Source: JBDTVS01 sp040007095 (GTDB lineage Bacteria; Acidobacteriota; Vicinamibacteria; Vicinamibacterales; CAVVIG01). From it: a stretch of 53,967 nucleotides of DNA. Shown here piece by piece: positions 44,534-53,428 of the stretch; the first letter of the stretch is position 1; every line of letters starts with the position of its first letter. A program made the position numbers and the translations under genes. The stretch lies in the NCBI GenBank assembly GCA_040007095.1, contig JBDTVS010000183.1:1-53967 (forward strand), given 5' to 3'. The notes under the pieces were generated by a model that saw nothing but the letters and a program-made list of their open reading frames with translations, searched no databases and had not been told where the DNA came from.

Positions 44534-44968
44534 GGCTGGTTGACGATCCTTTCGCGCGGTCCGGGTCGTTGCACTGGCAACCGGCGCGTGCTCGGAAGGG
44601 GATGGCCAGCGGCGGAATACCGCCGGCGTGATAAAGCGATGTGGGGATTATACGGTCGGGCAGCGCCGCCGGAGCGCCACTTTCTTTCACCGTCGCGCGA
44701 TGCGAATCGGTATCCGACCGACAAGGCAGGCCTGGACAGCTGCCGGTATAGGGACTCGCCCGCGACGCCCTTTGGCCGGGGGGATGCCTTCGTCGAAAGA
44801 TCACCGGCCGCGTCGATCGCCCGCTGCAGCGCATCCGGGATTCCGCATCCGCCCGAATCCGGGTATCGCGGTCACGGTCGACTCCTGACCGCGGTCTTCG
44901 GCACCGGAACGCGGCTCGACAACCGATGTTTCGAGACGGTGCCCCCAGAGCATTTCGCCCGCTCTTAA
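44534..44968. other. 435-bp promoter region of the ThDP/KAS operon
   Basis: No gene is visible. It holds a minus-strand TATAAT (44652-44647) and a perfect 6-bp hairpin, CGGCGG-AATA-CCGCCG (44610-44625), in the predicted leader 77 nt before the ThDP start. No riboswitch class is recognised. Confidence 0.45.
44647..44652 (-). promoter_or_regulatory. candidate -10 box of the ThDP/KAS operon
   Basis: A perfect TATAAT on the minus strand in high-GC sequence, predicting a leader of about 107 nt. No TTGACA-like -35 is seen, so an activator may be needed. Confidence 0.35.
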
Positions 44969-47344
44969 TTAAGGGTGTTGCGCGTCGCGCCGGGGTCCTC
45001 TGCGCAGACTGTCACTCAACAGGATCGAGACACTGCCGGCGTAGCCGGTGTAGTTCGCTACGGCGACGTCGGGAAGGCCATCGCCATTGAAGTCGCCGAC
45101 GACGGAAGCCCGTGGGTCGGAGCCGACGCCGGCCAGGAGTTCAAGTCGGAATGTCCCGTCGCCATTACCCAGCAGAATCTCAACGAAATTGCCTCCATTG
45201 GCGCCCGCCAGATCCGGATGTCCGTCGGCGTCGAAGTCTGCCATCATGACGTCGGAGACCCCGGCTACCGACGGTGGCGAAGCCGCCTCAACGAACGTGC
45301 CATCACCCCGGCCCAGCCAAATAACCATGTTCGGATCACGCTTGATCCCGTTCGTAACAGGCACATTAAGGATCGCCAAATCCGCGTGGCCGTCGTGGTT
45401 AAGATCACCGGCAGCCAACGAGAATGGCTCCACTCCGGCCGTAGCCTCGGGCAGCGCTTGAAAGGTGCCGTCGCCCCGGCCGAGCAGGATCGATATCGAA
45501 CCAGGGTCTGACATGCCATTCCGGTTCCGGTTAGCGACCACCAGATCGAGTTGTCCGTCACCATTGACATCGGCGGTCGCCATAGCCCCAGGGTCAGGGC
45601 CTACGGCAACCACCTGACCTCGTACGAACGTTCCATCGCCCACACCGAGGAACGAAGTGACGCTCCGACCATAATCGCTCGTCACCGCCAGGTCCGCCCG
45701 GCCGTCCGCGTTGAAGTCGCCGGTCACGATCCCCGCCGGAGAGTCGACTGCCATCGAGGCTCCGGCCTGAAAGCTTCCATCGCCCCGTCCCAACAGGATG
45801 AACACGGCGTTTCCGGGGCCACCACCATCGGCCAGGTTCGTCATGGCGAGGTCGAGGTGCGTGTCTCCGTTGAAGTCGCCGACGGCCAATTGATTCGGAA
45901 GAGCCGGCGGAGTGAACGACACCGTTGATCGAAACCGTCCGTCGCGCCGGCCGCGCAGGACAGACAGTGTTCCAGTGACGAAGTTCGCCGTCACGAGATC
46001 AGGAACGCCATCGTGATCGAAGTCGCCCGTCACGATCGACTCAGGGCAACAGTCGACGGGTTGACTGGCGGCAGACTCGAATCTTCCGCGGCCCTCGCCG
46101 AGCAGGATCGACACCGTACCAGCCCGATTGGCCGTGGCCACATCCACTCGGCCATCTGAATCGAAGTCGCCCGCGATGGCGGCCCAGGGTCTCCCACCCA
46201 CTGGCACTGCCGGCTGCAGGTTGAACGTTCCATCGCCGACACCCAACGCAATCGAGACGGTCGCATCGAACCAGTTGGTCGCGACGAGATCCGGACGACG
46301 ATCGCCATTGACGTCCGCAAATGCCATAAACGACACCGCACCGGGTTCGAACCCAACGGGGGTAATCGTGGATGACTCCCGAAATGTGCCGTCGCCTCGG
46401 TTGAGAAACACTTCCACTGTGGGGAGGTTAGACGTCCCTGGCACAAAGCTGAGCATGGCAAGGTATACAACATGTCCATCGACGGCCATGGCGGCGGCAG
46501 GGATGGACCGGCCACTGACTACCGGGACGGTCTGGGTTTGAAAAGCGCCATCGCCAAGGCCCAGTAGCATGGTTACTACGCCCCGCGTTGTCACCACAGC
46601 GAGGTCCTGATGGCCGTCTCGGTCGAAGTCTGCGGTTGTAAGAGAGATCGGCGCACCGTTACCCAGGGGGATTTCAACGAAGGCTGTGTGGTCGAATGTG
46701 CCGTTTCGCTGTCCAAGCAGGATCGTCACGAAGCCAGGGATAGGAACCGGACAGTCGGATGGGCACGACGGCGCAAAAACGCCATTTATCACAGCCAGAT
46801 CCAAGACGCCGTCGCCATTAAAATCGGCCGCGGCAAGCGGACCCAGGCGCGGACCAGCGTGGACCACCGTCGCAGGGGCAAACCTTGCGCGGCCACGGCC
46901 GAACAACAAGGTGATCGTCCCATCGTCGGGATTCGTGACCGCAATGTCCAGGTCGCGGTCGTCATTGAACCGGCCAATCACCAACGCCGTCGGATTTCGT
47001 CCCGCAGGCACACGCGTCTCTGGACCAAACGTCCCGTCCCCGCGGCCCAGCAGAATCGAGATCGTGCCGTCACTGTAATTCGCCGTCGCTAGGTCCAGCA
47101 CGCCGTCGCCGTTCAAGTCGCCTTGCGCGACTGAGCGCGGATCACCACTGACGTCAAAGTCCTGTCTAGCGACGAATGAGAGCCCCCGGTCGTGGTCCCC
47201 ACGGGTCGCGAGCGTCGCCGAGTCGGCATGGATGACACTGGACGACGTCGAGAACAGGTAACAGACAGCGAGTACGGCAAGGACTCTGAACCTGCGTGGC
47301 GTCGTGGTGATCGTGTCACGGCTTCGAGCATCGTGTTGGCCCAT
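44969..47344 (-). CDS. exported FG-GAP/VCBS repeat propeller protein
   Basis: The protein has 791 residues. The signal peptide (FRVLAVLAVCYLFSTSSS) is followed by about 14 repeats of the pattern DFNGDGxxDLAVxN ... ILLGRGDGTF. The DxDxDG Asp/Asn clusters bind calcium in integrin-like FG-GAP propellers, so two seven-bladed propellers fit the count. It is probably surface-bound or secreted, in adhesion or matrix binding. The ATG at 47344 has AGGGGGG 5-6 nt upstream; longer frames are shadows. No C-terminal sorting signal is seen. Confidence 0.88.
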   Translation of the reverse strand: MGQHDARSRDTITTTPRRFRVLAVLAVCYLFSTSSSVIHADSATLATRGDHDRGLSFVARQDFDVSGDPRSVAQGDLNGDGVLDLATANYSDGTISILLGRGDGTFGPETRVPAGRNPTALVIGRFNDDRDLDIAVTNPDDGTITLLFGRGRARFAPATVVHAGPRLGPLAAADFNGDGVLDLAVINGVFAPSCPSDCPVPIPGFVTILLGQRNGTFDHTAFVEIPLGNGAPISLTTADFDRDGHQDLAVVTTRGVVTMLLGLGDGAFQTQTVPVVSGRSIPAAAMAVDGHVVYLAMLSFVPGTSNLPTVEVFLNRGDGTFRESSTITPVGFEPGAVSFMAFADVNGDRRPDLVATNWFDATVSIALGVGDGTFNLQPAVPVGGRPWAAIAGDFDSDGRVDVATANRAGTVSILLGEGRGRFESAASQPVDCCPESIVTGDFDHDGVPDLVTANFVTGTLSVLRGRRDGRFRSTVSFTPPALPNQLAVGDFNGDTHLDLAMTNLADGGGPGNAVFILLGRGDGSFQAGASMAVDSPAGIVTGDFNADGRADLAVTSDYGRSVTSFLGVGDGTFVRGQVVAVGPDPGAMATADVNGDGQLDLVVANRNRNGMSDPGSISILLGRGDGTFQALPEATAGVEPFSLAAGDLNHDGHADLAILNVPVTNGIKRDPNMVIWLGRGDGTFVEAASPPSVAGVSDVMMADFDADGHPDLAGANGGNFVEILLGNGDGTFRLELLAGVGSDPRASVVGDFNGDGLPDVAVANYTGYAGSVSILLSDSLRRGPRRDAQHP

Positions 47345-48125
47345 GAGGCCCCCTTCCATTCCTGAGTTGATCGCGGATTCGTTTGTACCGCGCGCGCAAA
47401 CTATCTCCGGCGACCCGGATGCTCGCGTGATCTCGCATTCGAGTTGAGCAAGAGTCGAGCCACGCGCGGCGGCGTCGCTCGACATCGCCGATCTCGGCGC
47501 CCGTCGAACAGTCGAAGCCTCGGAGCGAATGCACCGATGGCGAGCGCGAACCGGGATGCAGGGCAGCTTCGCTGATCCGGTCCGCCGAATCCCGCCGAAC
47601 GGGTTGCCTGTCGTCGCTCTGAACTGGCGCCTGAGGGCGACTGAACACTGACCGGGTTGGATGAATCTGGCGCGGGCCAGATGAGTTTGCCGTGAAATCT
47701 TCCGCGCCCAGCTGGAAGATTTACCGGACCAGTCGGCGACCGTCCACCGCGACCGGTCGCGCGTCACTCGGCAGAGTCTTCCTCCGGCTCGATCGGGATC
47801 TCCTCGATCGGCTCGTACTTCGAGGCGTGGTAGGGCGGCATCTCAGGCTCCGGAGACCGAGTGTCTGAAGGTGGGCGCGGGCCGTTCTGAGGCCGAAGTC
47901 ATGCGCGAAGGGCGGGCCGTCGCACCAGGCAAGGCGGTACGCAGTCGCCGTGGCCTCCTCGGTAGTGCTGTCGACGGCGAGGGACCTCAGGGTTGGAGGC
48001 CGCAGCAAGTCGTTGACTGATTCTCAGTGCCAGCACGGGCGGTTTCCGGAACACCGGGCTCCACGATGCAGGACCCGTTGCTCGCTTTGCGCTGAATGGC
48101 TTGAAAATGCCGTCGATGGATATCC
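47345..48125. other. 781-bp stretch with one possible microprotein and a hairpin
   Basis: A 25-codon acidic frame lies on the minus strand (47764-47841). A 9-bp stem with a 10-nt loop (47695-47703 with 47714-47722) lies downstream of it, followed by ATTTCA-like sequence on the minus strand. Other frames here are arginine-rich shadows. No RNA gene is recognised. Confidence 0.4.
47764..47841 (-). CDS. possible acidic microprotein
   Basis: The frame runs ATG to TGA, 25 residues, beginning MPPYHASKYEPIEEIP and ending in Glu/Asp. CCGGAG lies 6 nt upstream. The composition (nine acidic residues in the second half) differs from the Arg-rich shadow frames around it. It is short enough to be chance; conservation would decide. 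Confidence 0.3.
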   Translation of the reverse strand: MPPYHASKYEPIEEIPIEPEEDSAE

Positions 48126-50372
48126 TCAAGACGAACCGGGATACTCAATACCCAGGCCAACAGCCATTTCCCTTTCATTCACCGTCTTCAGGTCTCCGAG
48201 CGCCTTAAGTTTCGCGGACGCCTCCTCAATCATCTGATCGATCAGGGTCAGCATCGAGGCGGGCAGCTGGCTCCCCGCCTCGAGGCGAACGAGTTGGAAA
48301 CCGTTGAGTAGGTTATTGACGATATCCTGCACGGTCCGCATCGTCGCCCTGAAGACCCGCAGTCGCTGACGCTGGATCTCGTCGTTCAGGCGCGTGAGCT
48401 CAGCCTCGGCACGCTTCTGCCCGGTCACGTTCTGGGAGATACCGATGCCGCGTACCGGCTTGCCGTCCGGGCCGAGGTGGATGCGGCCCGCGCCGCTCAG
48501 CCACTGCACTGTGCCGTCACGCCAAATCGATCGGTTCTGTATCGAGAAATCGACGCCCGACGCCATGGCCTTCCCAACCGTTTCCAGGACCAATTCTCGA
48601 TCGTCCGGATGAATGCGGGCCATGAACGCCTCGAACGTGCCGTCAAATGTTCCGGGTTCCAAGCCGTACTGGGCTTCGAGCGTCTCTGACCATCGCAGCG
48701 ATCCGGTGGCGTAGTCCAGATCCCAAATGCCGACGCCCGCCGATTCCAGCGCGAACCGCATGCGCTCTTCCGCAATTCGCAGGGCTTCCACGGCCTGTCT
48801 GCGTTTGGTGATGTCGTTGTTGATGGTGAGAATCCTGATCGGCCCGCCATCGGCGCCGCGTTGCACCGTCCAGCGACTGGCCACCGTGACCGGCGTGCCG
48901 TCGCGTTTGTGATGAATCGCCTCGCCCTCCCACCGCCCGTCGCGGAGGAGCGTCGCGTCAATCTGTTCCTGGGGCTCGGAAAATTCCGTCTTCAACAAGT
49001 CTTCCTTGTCCCTCCCAACGGCCTCTTGACTGAGCCAGCCGTACATCAGTTCGGCACCCCGGTTCCAAAACATGATCCGGTTGTGCATATCGCGGACGAC
49101 GATGGCGTCCTGCGCCAGATCGAGCAGCGCCGCCTGTTCTGCCAGGACCGCAACCTGCCGCTCAAGTGCGTTCGCAAGATCAAGCAGGTCGGCCTCGGCT
49201 CTCTTTTGCAGCCTGATATCCCTTGCGATGGTGGAGACGCTGGTGACGTGCCCGGCGGCATCCGTCATCGGCGAAATCACGAGGGAGATGTCGACGACTG
49301 ACCCGTCCTTCCGGAGGCGTTGCGTTTCGACGGGCTCCCCCGCGTCTCCGCGTGCGGCCCTTTCCATCATCGATGGCAGCTCGTCGCGCTTCTCGGCCGG
49401 AACGAGGCGCGCGCCGCTCTGCCCGATCATCTCGCTCGCCGTGTACCCGTACAGCCGTTCGGCGCCGGCGTTCCAGGTGAGCATGGTGCCATCCAGGGTC
49501 ATACTGACAATGGCGTCGTCCGAGGAGTCCACAATAGCCGCCAGTCGAGCCCGCGTGTCATCGGCGTGCTTCCGCGTCGTAAGGTCGCGCAACACTCCGG
49601 TGAAGATCGAGGCGAGCCCGGAGCGTATCGCGGTGATCGTCTGCTCTACCTGGATCTCAGATCCGTCGGCTCGCCTGGCAGTGGTTTCGATCAGCGTACC
49701 AAGCACGTCCCATTCTCCGGTCGCCACGTAGCGAGCTAGGCCGGCACGATGCTGCTCACGACGGCGCGGCGGGATGATCAATTCGGCGAGCGGGCGCCCG
49801 ATCGCGTCGGCTTTGGTGTAGCCGAAGGTGCGTGAGGCGGCGGCGTTGAACTCGAGCACAATGCCGTGCGCATCCACCGTGACGATGCAATCGAGCACGG
49901 AATCCAAGATCGCGGCCTTTCGTGATTCGCTCTCGGCAAGTGCCGCCTCGATCCGCTTCTGCGTGCGTCGCCGCTCCGCCTCGTAAACGGCCCGCTGCAC
50001 CGCAGGCACGAGGCGATCGAGCCGCTGTTTGAGCAGGTAATCGGTCGCGCCGATCTGCAGACACTTCACGCCTTCCTCGTCGCCCACCGTGCCCGAGATG
50101 AGAATCACCGGGACCTCCGAGTGTGTCTCCTGCGCGTGCTTGAGTGCCGTGATCCCATCGTACCCGGGCAAGTTGTAGTCGGAAATGATCAGGTCGAACG
50201 GTTCCCGTGTCAGTGCGCCTTCGAAACTCTCTTTGCCGTTGGCGACGAGGATATTGCACGCCAGACCATCGGCGTCCAGTTTGTGGCGGACCATCTCGGC
50301 GTCCCGAGGACTATCCTCGAGGTGGAGCACGCGGAGCGAGTGCGTCGCGACTACGTCCGTCTTTTCAGACAT
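48126..50372 (-). CDS. receiver and multi-PAS signalling protein without a kinase ATPase domain
   Basis: The protein has 748 residues. An N-terminal receiver (LHLEDSPRDAEMV, LIISDYNLPGYDG, ISGTVGDE) leads into four PAS domains (from about 155, 275, 405 and 530), including WNAGAERLYGYTASEMIG, FWNRGAELMYGW and the PAS-like MARIHPDDRELV. The end (MRTVQDIVNNLLNGFQLVRLEAG) is a dimerisation-like helix pair with no H-box and no ATPase motifs. It is therefore a sensor or scaffold rather than a kinase by itself. The response regulator 50376-50840 ends 3 bp upstream and the PAS-kinase follows further up, forming a three-gene signalling operon. Confidence 0.82.
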   Translation of the reverse strand: MSEKTDVVATHSLRVLHLEDSPRDAEMVRHKLDADGLACNILVANGKESFEGALTREPFDLIISDYNLPGYDGITALKHAQETHSEVPVILISGTVGDEEGVKCLQIGATDYLLKQRLDRLVPAVQRAVYEAERRRTQKRIEAALAESESRKAAILDSVLDCIVTVDAHGIVLEFNAAASRTFGYTKADAIGRPLAELIIPPRRREQHRAGLARYVATGEWDVLGTLIETTARRADGSEIQVEQTITAIRSGLASIFTGVLRDLTTRKHADDTRARLAAIVDSSDDAIVSMTLDGTMLTWNAGAERLYGYTASEMIGQSGARLVPAEKRDELPSMMERAARGDAGEPVETQRLRKDGSVVDISLVISPMTDAAGHVTSVSTIARDIRLQKRAEADLLDLANALERQVAVLAEQAALLDLAQDAIVVRDMHNRIMFWNRGAELMYGWLSQEAVGRDKEDLLKTEFSEPQEQIDATLLRDGRWEGEAIHHKRDGTPVTVASRWTVQRGADGGPIRILTINNDITKRRQAVEALRIAEERMRFALESAGVGIWDLDYATGSLRWSETLEAQYGLEPGTFDGTFEAFMARIHPDDRELVLETVGKAMASGVDFSIQNRSIWRDGTVQWLSGAGRIHLGPDGKPVRGIGISQNVTGQKRAEAELTRLNDEIQRQRLRVFRATMRTVQDIVNNLLNGFQLVRLEAGSQLPASMLTLIDQMIEEASAKLKALGDLKTVNEREMAVGLGIEYPGSS

Positions 50373-50375
50373 GCG

Positions 50376-50840
50376 CTAGGCAACCACGCCCTCTTTGCGG
50401 TCCAGACTCTCCGGCACCTCGTTGAGGACCGCCCAGAACCCGCTCACCTGCTTCACGGCTTCGACGAAATCCTGAAACTTCATCGGCTTGACCACATAGG
50501 CATTCGCGCCGAGTTCGTAGCTGCGGACCAGATCCTGTTCCTCGCGCGAAGAGGTCATCATGACGACGGGAAGCATCTTGAGCGCGGCATCGCCTTTGAT
50601 CTGGCGCAGCACCTCCAGTCCATCCACCTTGGGCAGCTTCAGGTCCAGCAGCATCAGGGCGGGCTGGCCGCCGGACCGATTGGCGAACGAGCCACGCCGA
50701 TAGAGATAGTCCAGCGCCTCTGCGCCGTCCCGCACATGCACCACCTCGTTCGCGAGCTTGTTCTCTTCGAGTGCGTTGAGAATCAACTCCGCATCGCGAG
50801 GGCTGTCTTCCACCAACAGAATGCGTCTCAAAGAATTCAT
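50376..50840 (-). CDS. Rcp1-like single-domain response regulator
   Basis: The protein has 154 residues. ILLVEDSPRDAELIL, phospho-acceptor in LMLLDLKLPKVDG, MTSSREEQD and VVKPMKF make a complete receiver of the type that partners phytochrome-like PAS kinases. The kinase gene ends 24 bp upstream and the PAS scaffold gene starts 3 bp downstream, so it probably carries phosphate between them. Confidence 0.9.
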   Translation of the reverse strand: MNSLRRILLVEDSPRDAELILNALEENKLANEVVHVRDGAEALDYLYRRGSFANRSGGQPALMLLDLKLPKVDGLEVLRQIKGDAALKMLPVVMMTSSREEQDLVRSYELGANAYVVKPMKFQDFVEAVKQVSGFWAVLNEVPESLDRKEGVVA

Positions 50841-50864
50841 GGGATGGGCTTTCGTGAGTGGGGT

Positions 50865-52922
50865 TTACGCGAGCGGTGACGGCTCCAGCGTGAAGTAAAA
50901 CGTCGCGCCCACGTTGAGCGCGCCTTCGGCCCAGACGCGGCCGCCGTGTCGGCCGATGATGCGGCGCACCGTGGCCAAGCCGATCCCCGTGCCCTCGAAC
51001 TCCTCGGCGCGATGGAGCCGCTGAAACACACCAAACAGCTTGTCGACGTACTGCATGTCAAACCCGACGCCGTTGTCCCGGACGAACAGGACCAGCCGTC
51101 CCGCTTCTTCGCCCGCGCAGCCGATTTCGATCGTGGCCGGGTCTCGCGTACGGCTGTATTTGAGGGCGTTATCGATCAGGTTGGTGAGCACCTGCTTGAG
51201 CAACGACGCATCGCCGATCACCCGCGGCAGGGGCGCGATTTGCCAGACGATGGCGCGACCCGCGATCGCCATTTCCAGCCCTCGGATGACCTCAGGCACC
51301 AGGGCACTGAGTTCGACCGACGCGCTCTGGATCTCCGCCCGGCCCACGCGGGAGAAAGCCAGTAAATCGTCGATGAGCTCGCCCATTTCCACGCTCGCGT
51401 CGGTGATCGTCCGCAGGTAATGGGTCGCTTTGGCCGACAACTGACCTTCGGTGGCTCCGCGCAGCATTTCGACGTACCCGTGAATGTGCCGGAGTGGCGC
51501 GCGCAGATCGTGCGACACGGAGTAACTGAAGGCTTCCAACTCCTGGTTCACCACCGCGAGTTCTTTCGCATGCAGGGCATCGCGCTCGCGCTGGATCTCG
51601 TTCTGCTGCAGCGTCTGCTCGAAGCGCTTCAACTCGGTCATGTCGCGGGCCGCGGCGAACACACCGCGCAGCTTCCGGTCGCGGTCGTGAAACGTCGTGG
51701 CGTTGTACGACACCACCTTCTGCGTGCCGTCCCTCGCCCGCGCCGTCAGCTCGTAGTTGGTGACTTTGCCTTCGGCCAGCACGCGGCGGATGCCCGCATC
51801 GGCCCGGCCCGGATCCGTGAAATAGTCCTTGAACGGCGCGCCGATCAACTCGTCGCGGGTGCACCCCGTGAGGGCCTCGGTCTGCTTGTTGACGTCGGTG
51901 ATGATGCCGCGTGGATCGGTCGCCATCAGCGCGTCGACGTTGGATTCGATCAAGGAGCGCGTGTAGAACTGCTGGTCGCGCAAGCGCTGATCGAGCTTCT
52001 GTCGCTCCTCTTCCACTTCCTGGCGCGCGGTGTTGTCCGTGCCGATGAACAGGTACCCGATGATCGCATTCTGCGGGTCGCGCAGCGCCGTGACAGAGAC
52101 GATCGCCGGGAAACGGCTCCCGTCCTTCCGGACCTTGGTCAGCTCGTAGATGTCTTCGATTCCCCGAGAGGCTTTGAAGACCAGGGCTTCGAATCCCGGC
52201 GCGATCGACGTGCCGAATTCCACAGTCAACGCGGCCGCGCGCGCGACGACTTCCCGAGGATCGTGGAGGTCAGCCACACAGACCGTGTTCACGAGCTCCG
52301 CGGCCGCATACCCGAGCATGCGCTCGGCGCCGACGTTGAAGATCTGAATGACGCCCTTCGTGTCCGTCGCGATGCTCGAGAAGGTCGCGCTGTCGAAGAT
52401 CGCGCGCTGTAAGGCACCCGCTTTCAGGAGCGCGTCTTCGGCCTGCTTGCGCGCGGTGTTGTCGGTCCCGATCAAGAGGTAGCCGATGATGGCGCCCTGC
52501 GCATCGCGGAGCGCCGTGACCGACAAGACGGCTGGAAACCGGCTGCCATCCTTGCGGATATACGTCAGCTCGTAGATGTCCTCGATCCCGCGCGAGGCCT
52601 TGAAGACGAGCGCGTCGAATCCCGGGGCAATCGGCGTCGCCAGTTCGACGCTCAAAGCGGCTGCTCGCGCGATCAGTTCCTGCGGATCGGAGATGTCGGC
52701 CGGTGTGATCGTGTTCACGACGTCGACGGCCGCGTAGCCGAGCATCCGCTCGGCGCCCACGTTGAAGATCTGGATGACGCCCTTGGCGTCGGTGGCAATG
52801 CTCGAGAAATTCGCGCTATTGAATATCGCGCTCTGCAACGCCCCCGTTCTCAGGAGCGCCTCAGCGCGTCCTACGTCGAGGTTGACGTCAACCGCTTCCG
52901 CAAGGACGTTGGAAGTCGTCAT
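50865..52922 (-). CDS. triple-PAS sensor histidine kinase
   Basis: The protein has about 685 residues, cytosolic. Two nearly identical PAS units (142-residue period: SSIATDAKGVIQIFNVGAER and SSIATDTKGVIQIFNVGAER) are followed by a third PAS (SNVDALMATDPRGIITDVN). The phospho-acceptor motif is FSYSVSHDLRAPLRHIHGY; the ATPase shows LTNLIDNALKYS, VRDNGVGFDM and GTGIGLATV. This kinase type resembles those that signal to Rcp1-like receivers, as encoded next. The ATG at 52922 is preferred over GTG 52955 because GAGACAAG precedes it; neither is certain. Confidence 0.88.
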   Translation of the reverse strand: MTTSNVLAEAVDVNLDVGRAEALLRTGALQSAIFNSANFSSIATDAKGVIQIFNVGAERMLGYAAVDVVNTITPADISDPQELIARAAALSVELATPIAPGFDALVFKASRGIEDIYELTYIRKDGSRFPAVLSVTALRDAQGAIIGYLLIGTDNTARKQAEDALLKAGALQRAIFDSATFSSIATDTKGVIQIFNVGAERMLGYAAAELVNTVCVADLHDPREVVARAAALTVEFGTSIAPGFEALVFKASRGIEDIYELTKVRKDGSRFPAIVSVTALRDPQNAIIGYLFIGTDNTARQEVEEERQKLDQRLRDQQFYTRSLIESNVDALMATDPRGIITDVNKQTEALTGCTRDELIGAPFKDYFTDPGRADAGIRRVLAEGKVTNYELTARARDGTQKVVSYNATTFHDRDRKLRGVFAAARDMTELKRFEQTLQQNEIQRERDALHAKELAVVNQELEAFSYSVSHDLRAPLRHIHGYVEMLRGATEGQLSAKATHYLRTITDASVEMGELIDDLLAFSRVGRAEIQSASVELSALVPEVIRGLEMAIAGRAIVWQIAPLPRVIGDASLLKQVLTNLIDNALKYSRTRDPATIEIGCAGEEAGRLVLFVRDNGVGFDMQYVDKLFGVFQRLHRAEEFEGTGIGLATVRRIIGRHGGRVWAEGALNVGATFYFTLEPSPLA
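51996..52847 (-). repeat. tandem duplication of a 426-bp PAS unit
   Basis: Two consecutive copies (52422-52847 and 51996-52421) encode 142 residues each, with most residues identical including linkers. That pattern indicates a recent internal duplication. Boundaries are set at the GALQ(S/R)AIF motif. Confidence 0.8.
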
Positions 52923-53182
52923 CTTGTCTCGGACCCCACTCTTGTCGTTGGTCACGCGCGACGCGCACCGTCAACAGGGGTCAATTCAAGGTGACAGGAG
53001 GCCCGAAGGCATTGTCAGCGGCAAATTGGCAGCGGCCGACGATCGTGAGAACTCTTCTGTAACGGTATCCGCGAAGACCCAAGCCTGGCATGTTCCGTTT
53101 TGCACACGCTGGTAGGCGTCTCTCCCTCTCTCCGCGAGCTAACTCGTCAATATAAGTCGTTTATATGTTGGCATTTACAGCT

Positions 53183-53202
53183 TGGCGGAGAGAGAGGGAT
53201 TC
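53183..53202 (-). repeat. tRNA-Ser 3'-end-like fragment, copy 1
   Basis: Read on the minus strand it is GAATCCCTCTCTCTCCGCCA: T-stem strand, acceptor strand, discriminator G and CCA, as at the end of many bacterial tRNA-Ser genes. Seventeen of its bases recur at 53252-53268. Such fragments are left where integrative elements use a tRNA as attachment site. Confidence 0.45.
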
Positions 53203-53251
53203 TCGTTCGTTTCGTGGGAAATACTGAGGAAACGCGCAGAACTTGGGGATT

Positions 53252-53268
53252 CGGAGAGAGAGGGATTC
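53252..53268 (-). repeat. tRNA-Ser 3'-end-like fragment, copy 2
   Basis: A direct repeat of 17 bp from copy 1, 66 bp away, without the CCA end but with one more T-arm-like base pair position (CCGAATCCC on the minus strand). Confidence 0.4.
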
Positions 53269-53428
53269 GGACTCTCTCTACGCTTGTGGATTCAATAACA
53301 TACAGCGATTCGATTGCCATGGCTCCCATATTTGCCATGGTTGTCGCGCCACATTGCACCGATTGCACCGGCGGCTGAGGGTAGGGATTCTCCTTGAGGT
53401 TGACTTGGGTGAGTTCCCAGCGTCTCAA

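Larger units (their letters stand above)
52956..53428. other. 473-bp AT-richer gap with tRNA-Ser-like fragments
   Basis: No gene is visible. The stretch 53140-53182 is AT-rich. On the minus strand it holds two copies of a segment that looks like the 3' end of tRNA-Ser (53183-53202 and 53252-53268), and a partial inverted copy lies near 53116-53132. No complete tRNA can be folded. Confidence 0.5.

Noticed and set aside
53183..53268. A complete tRNA-Ser gene
   Set aside because: Only the 3' portion is present; no D-arm, anticodon arm or matching 5' acceptor strand can be found on either strand.
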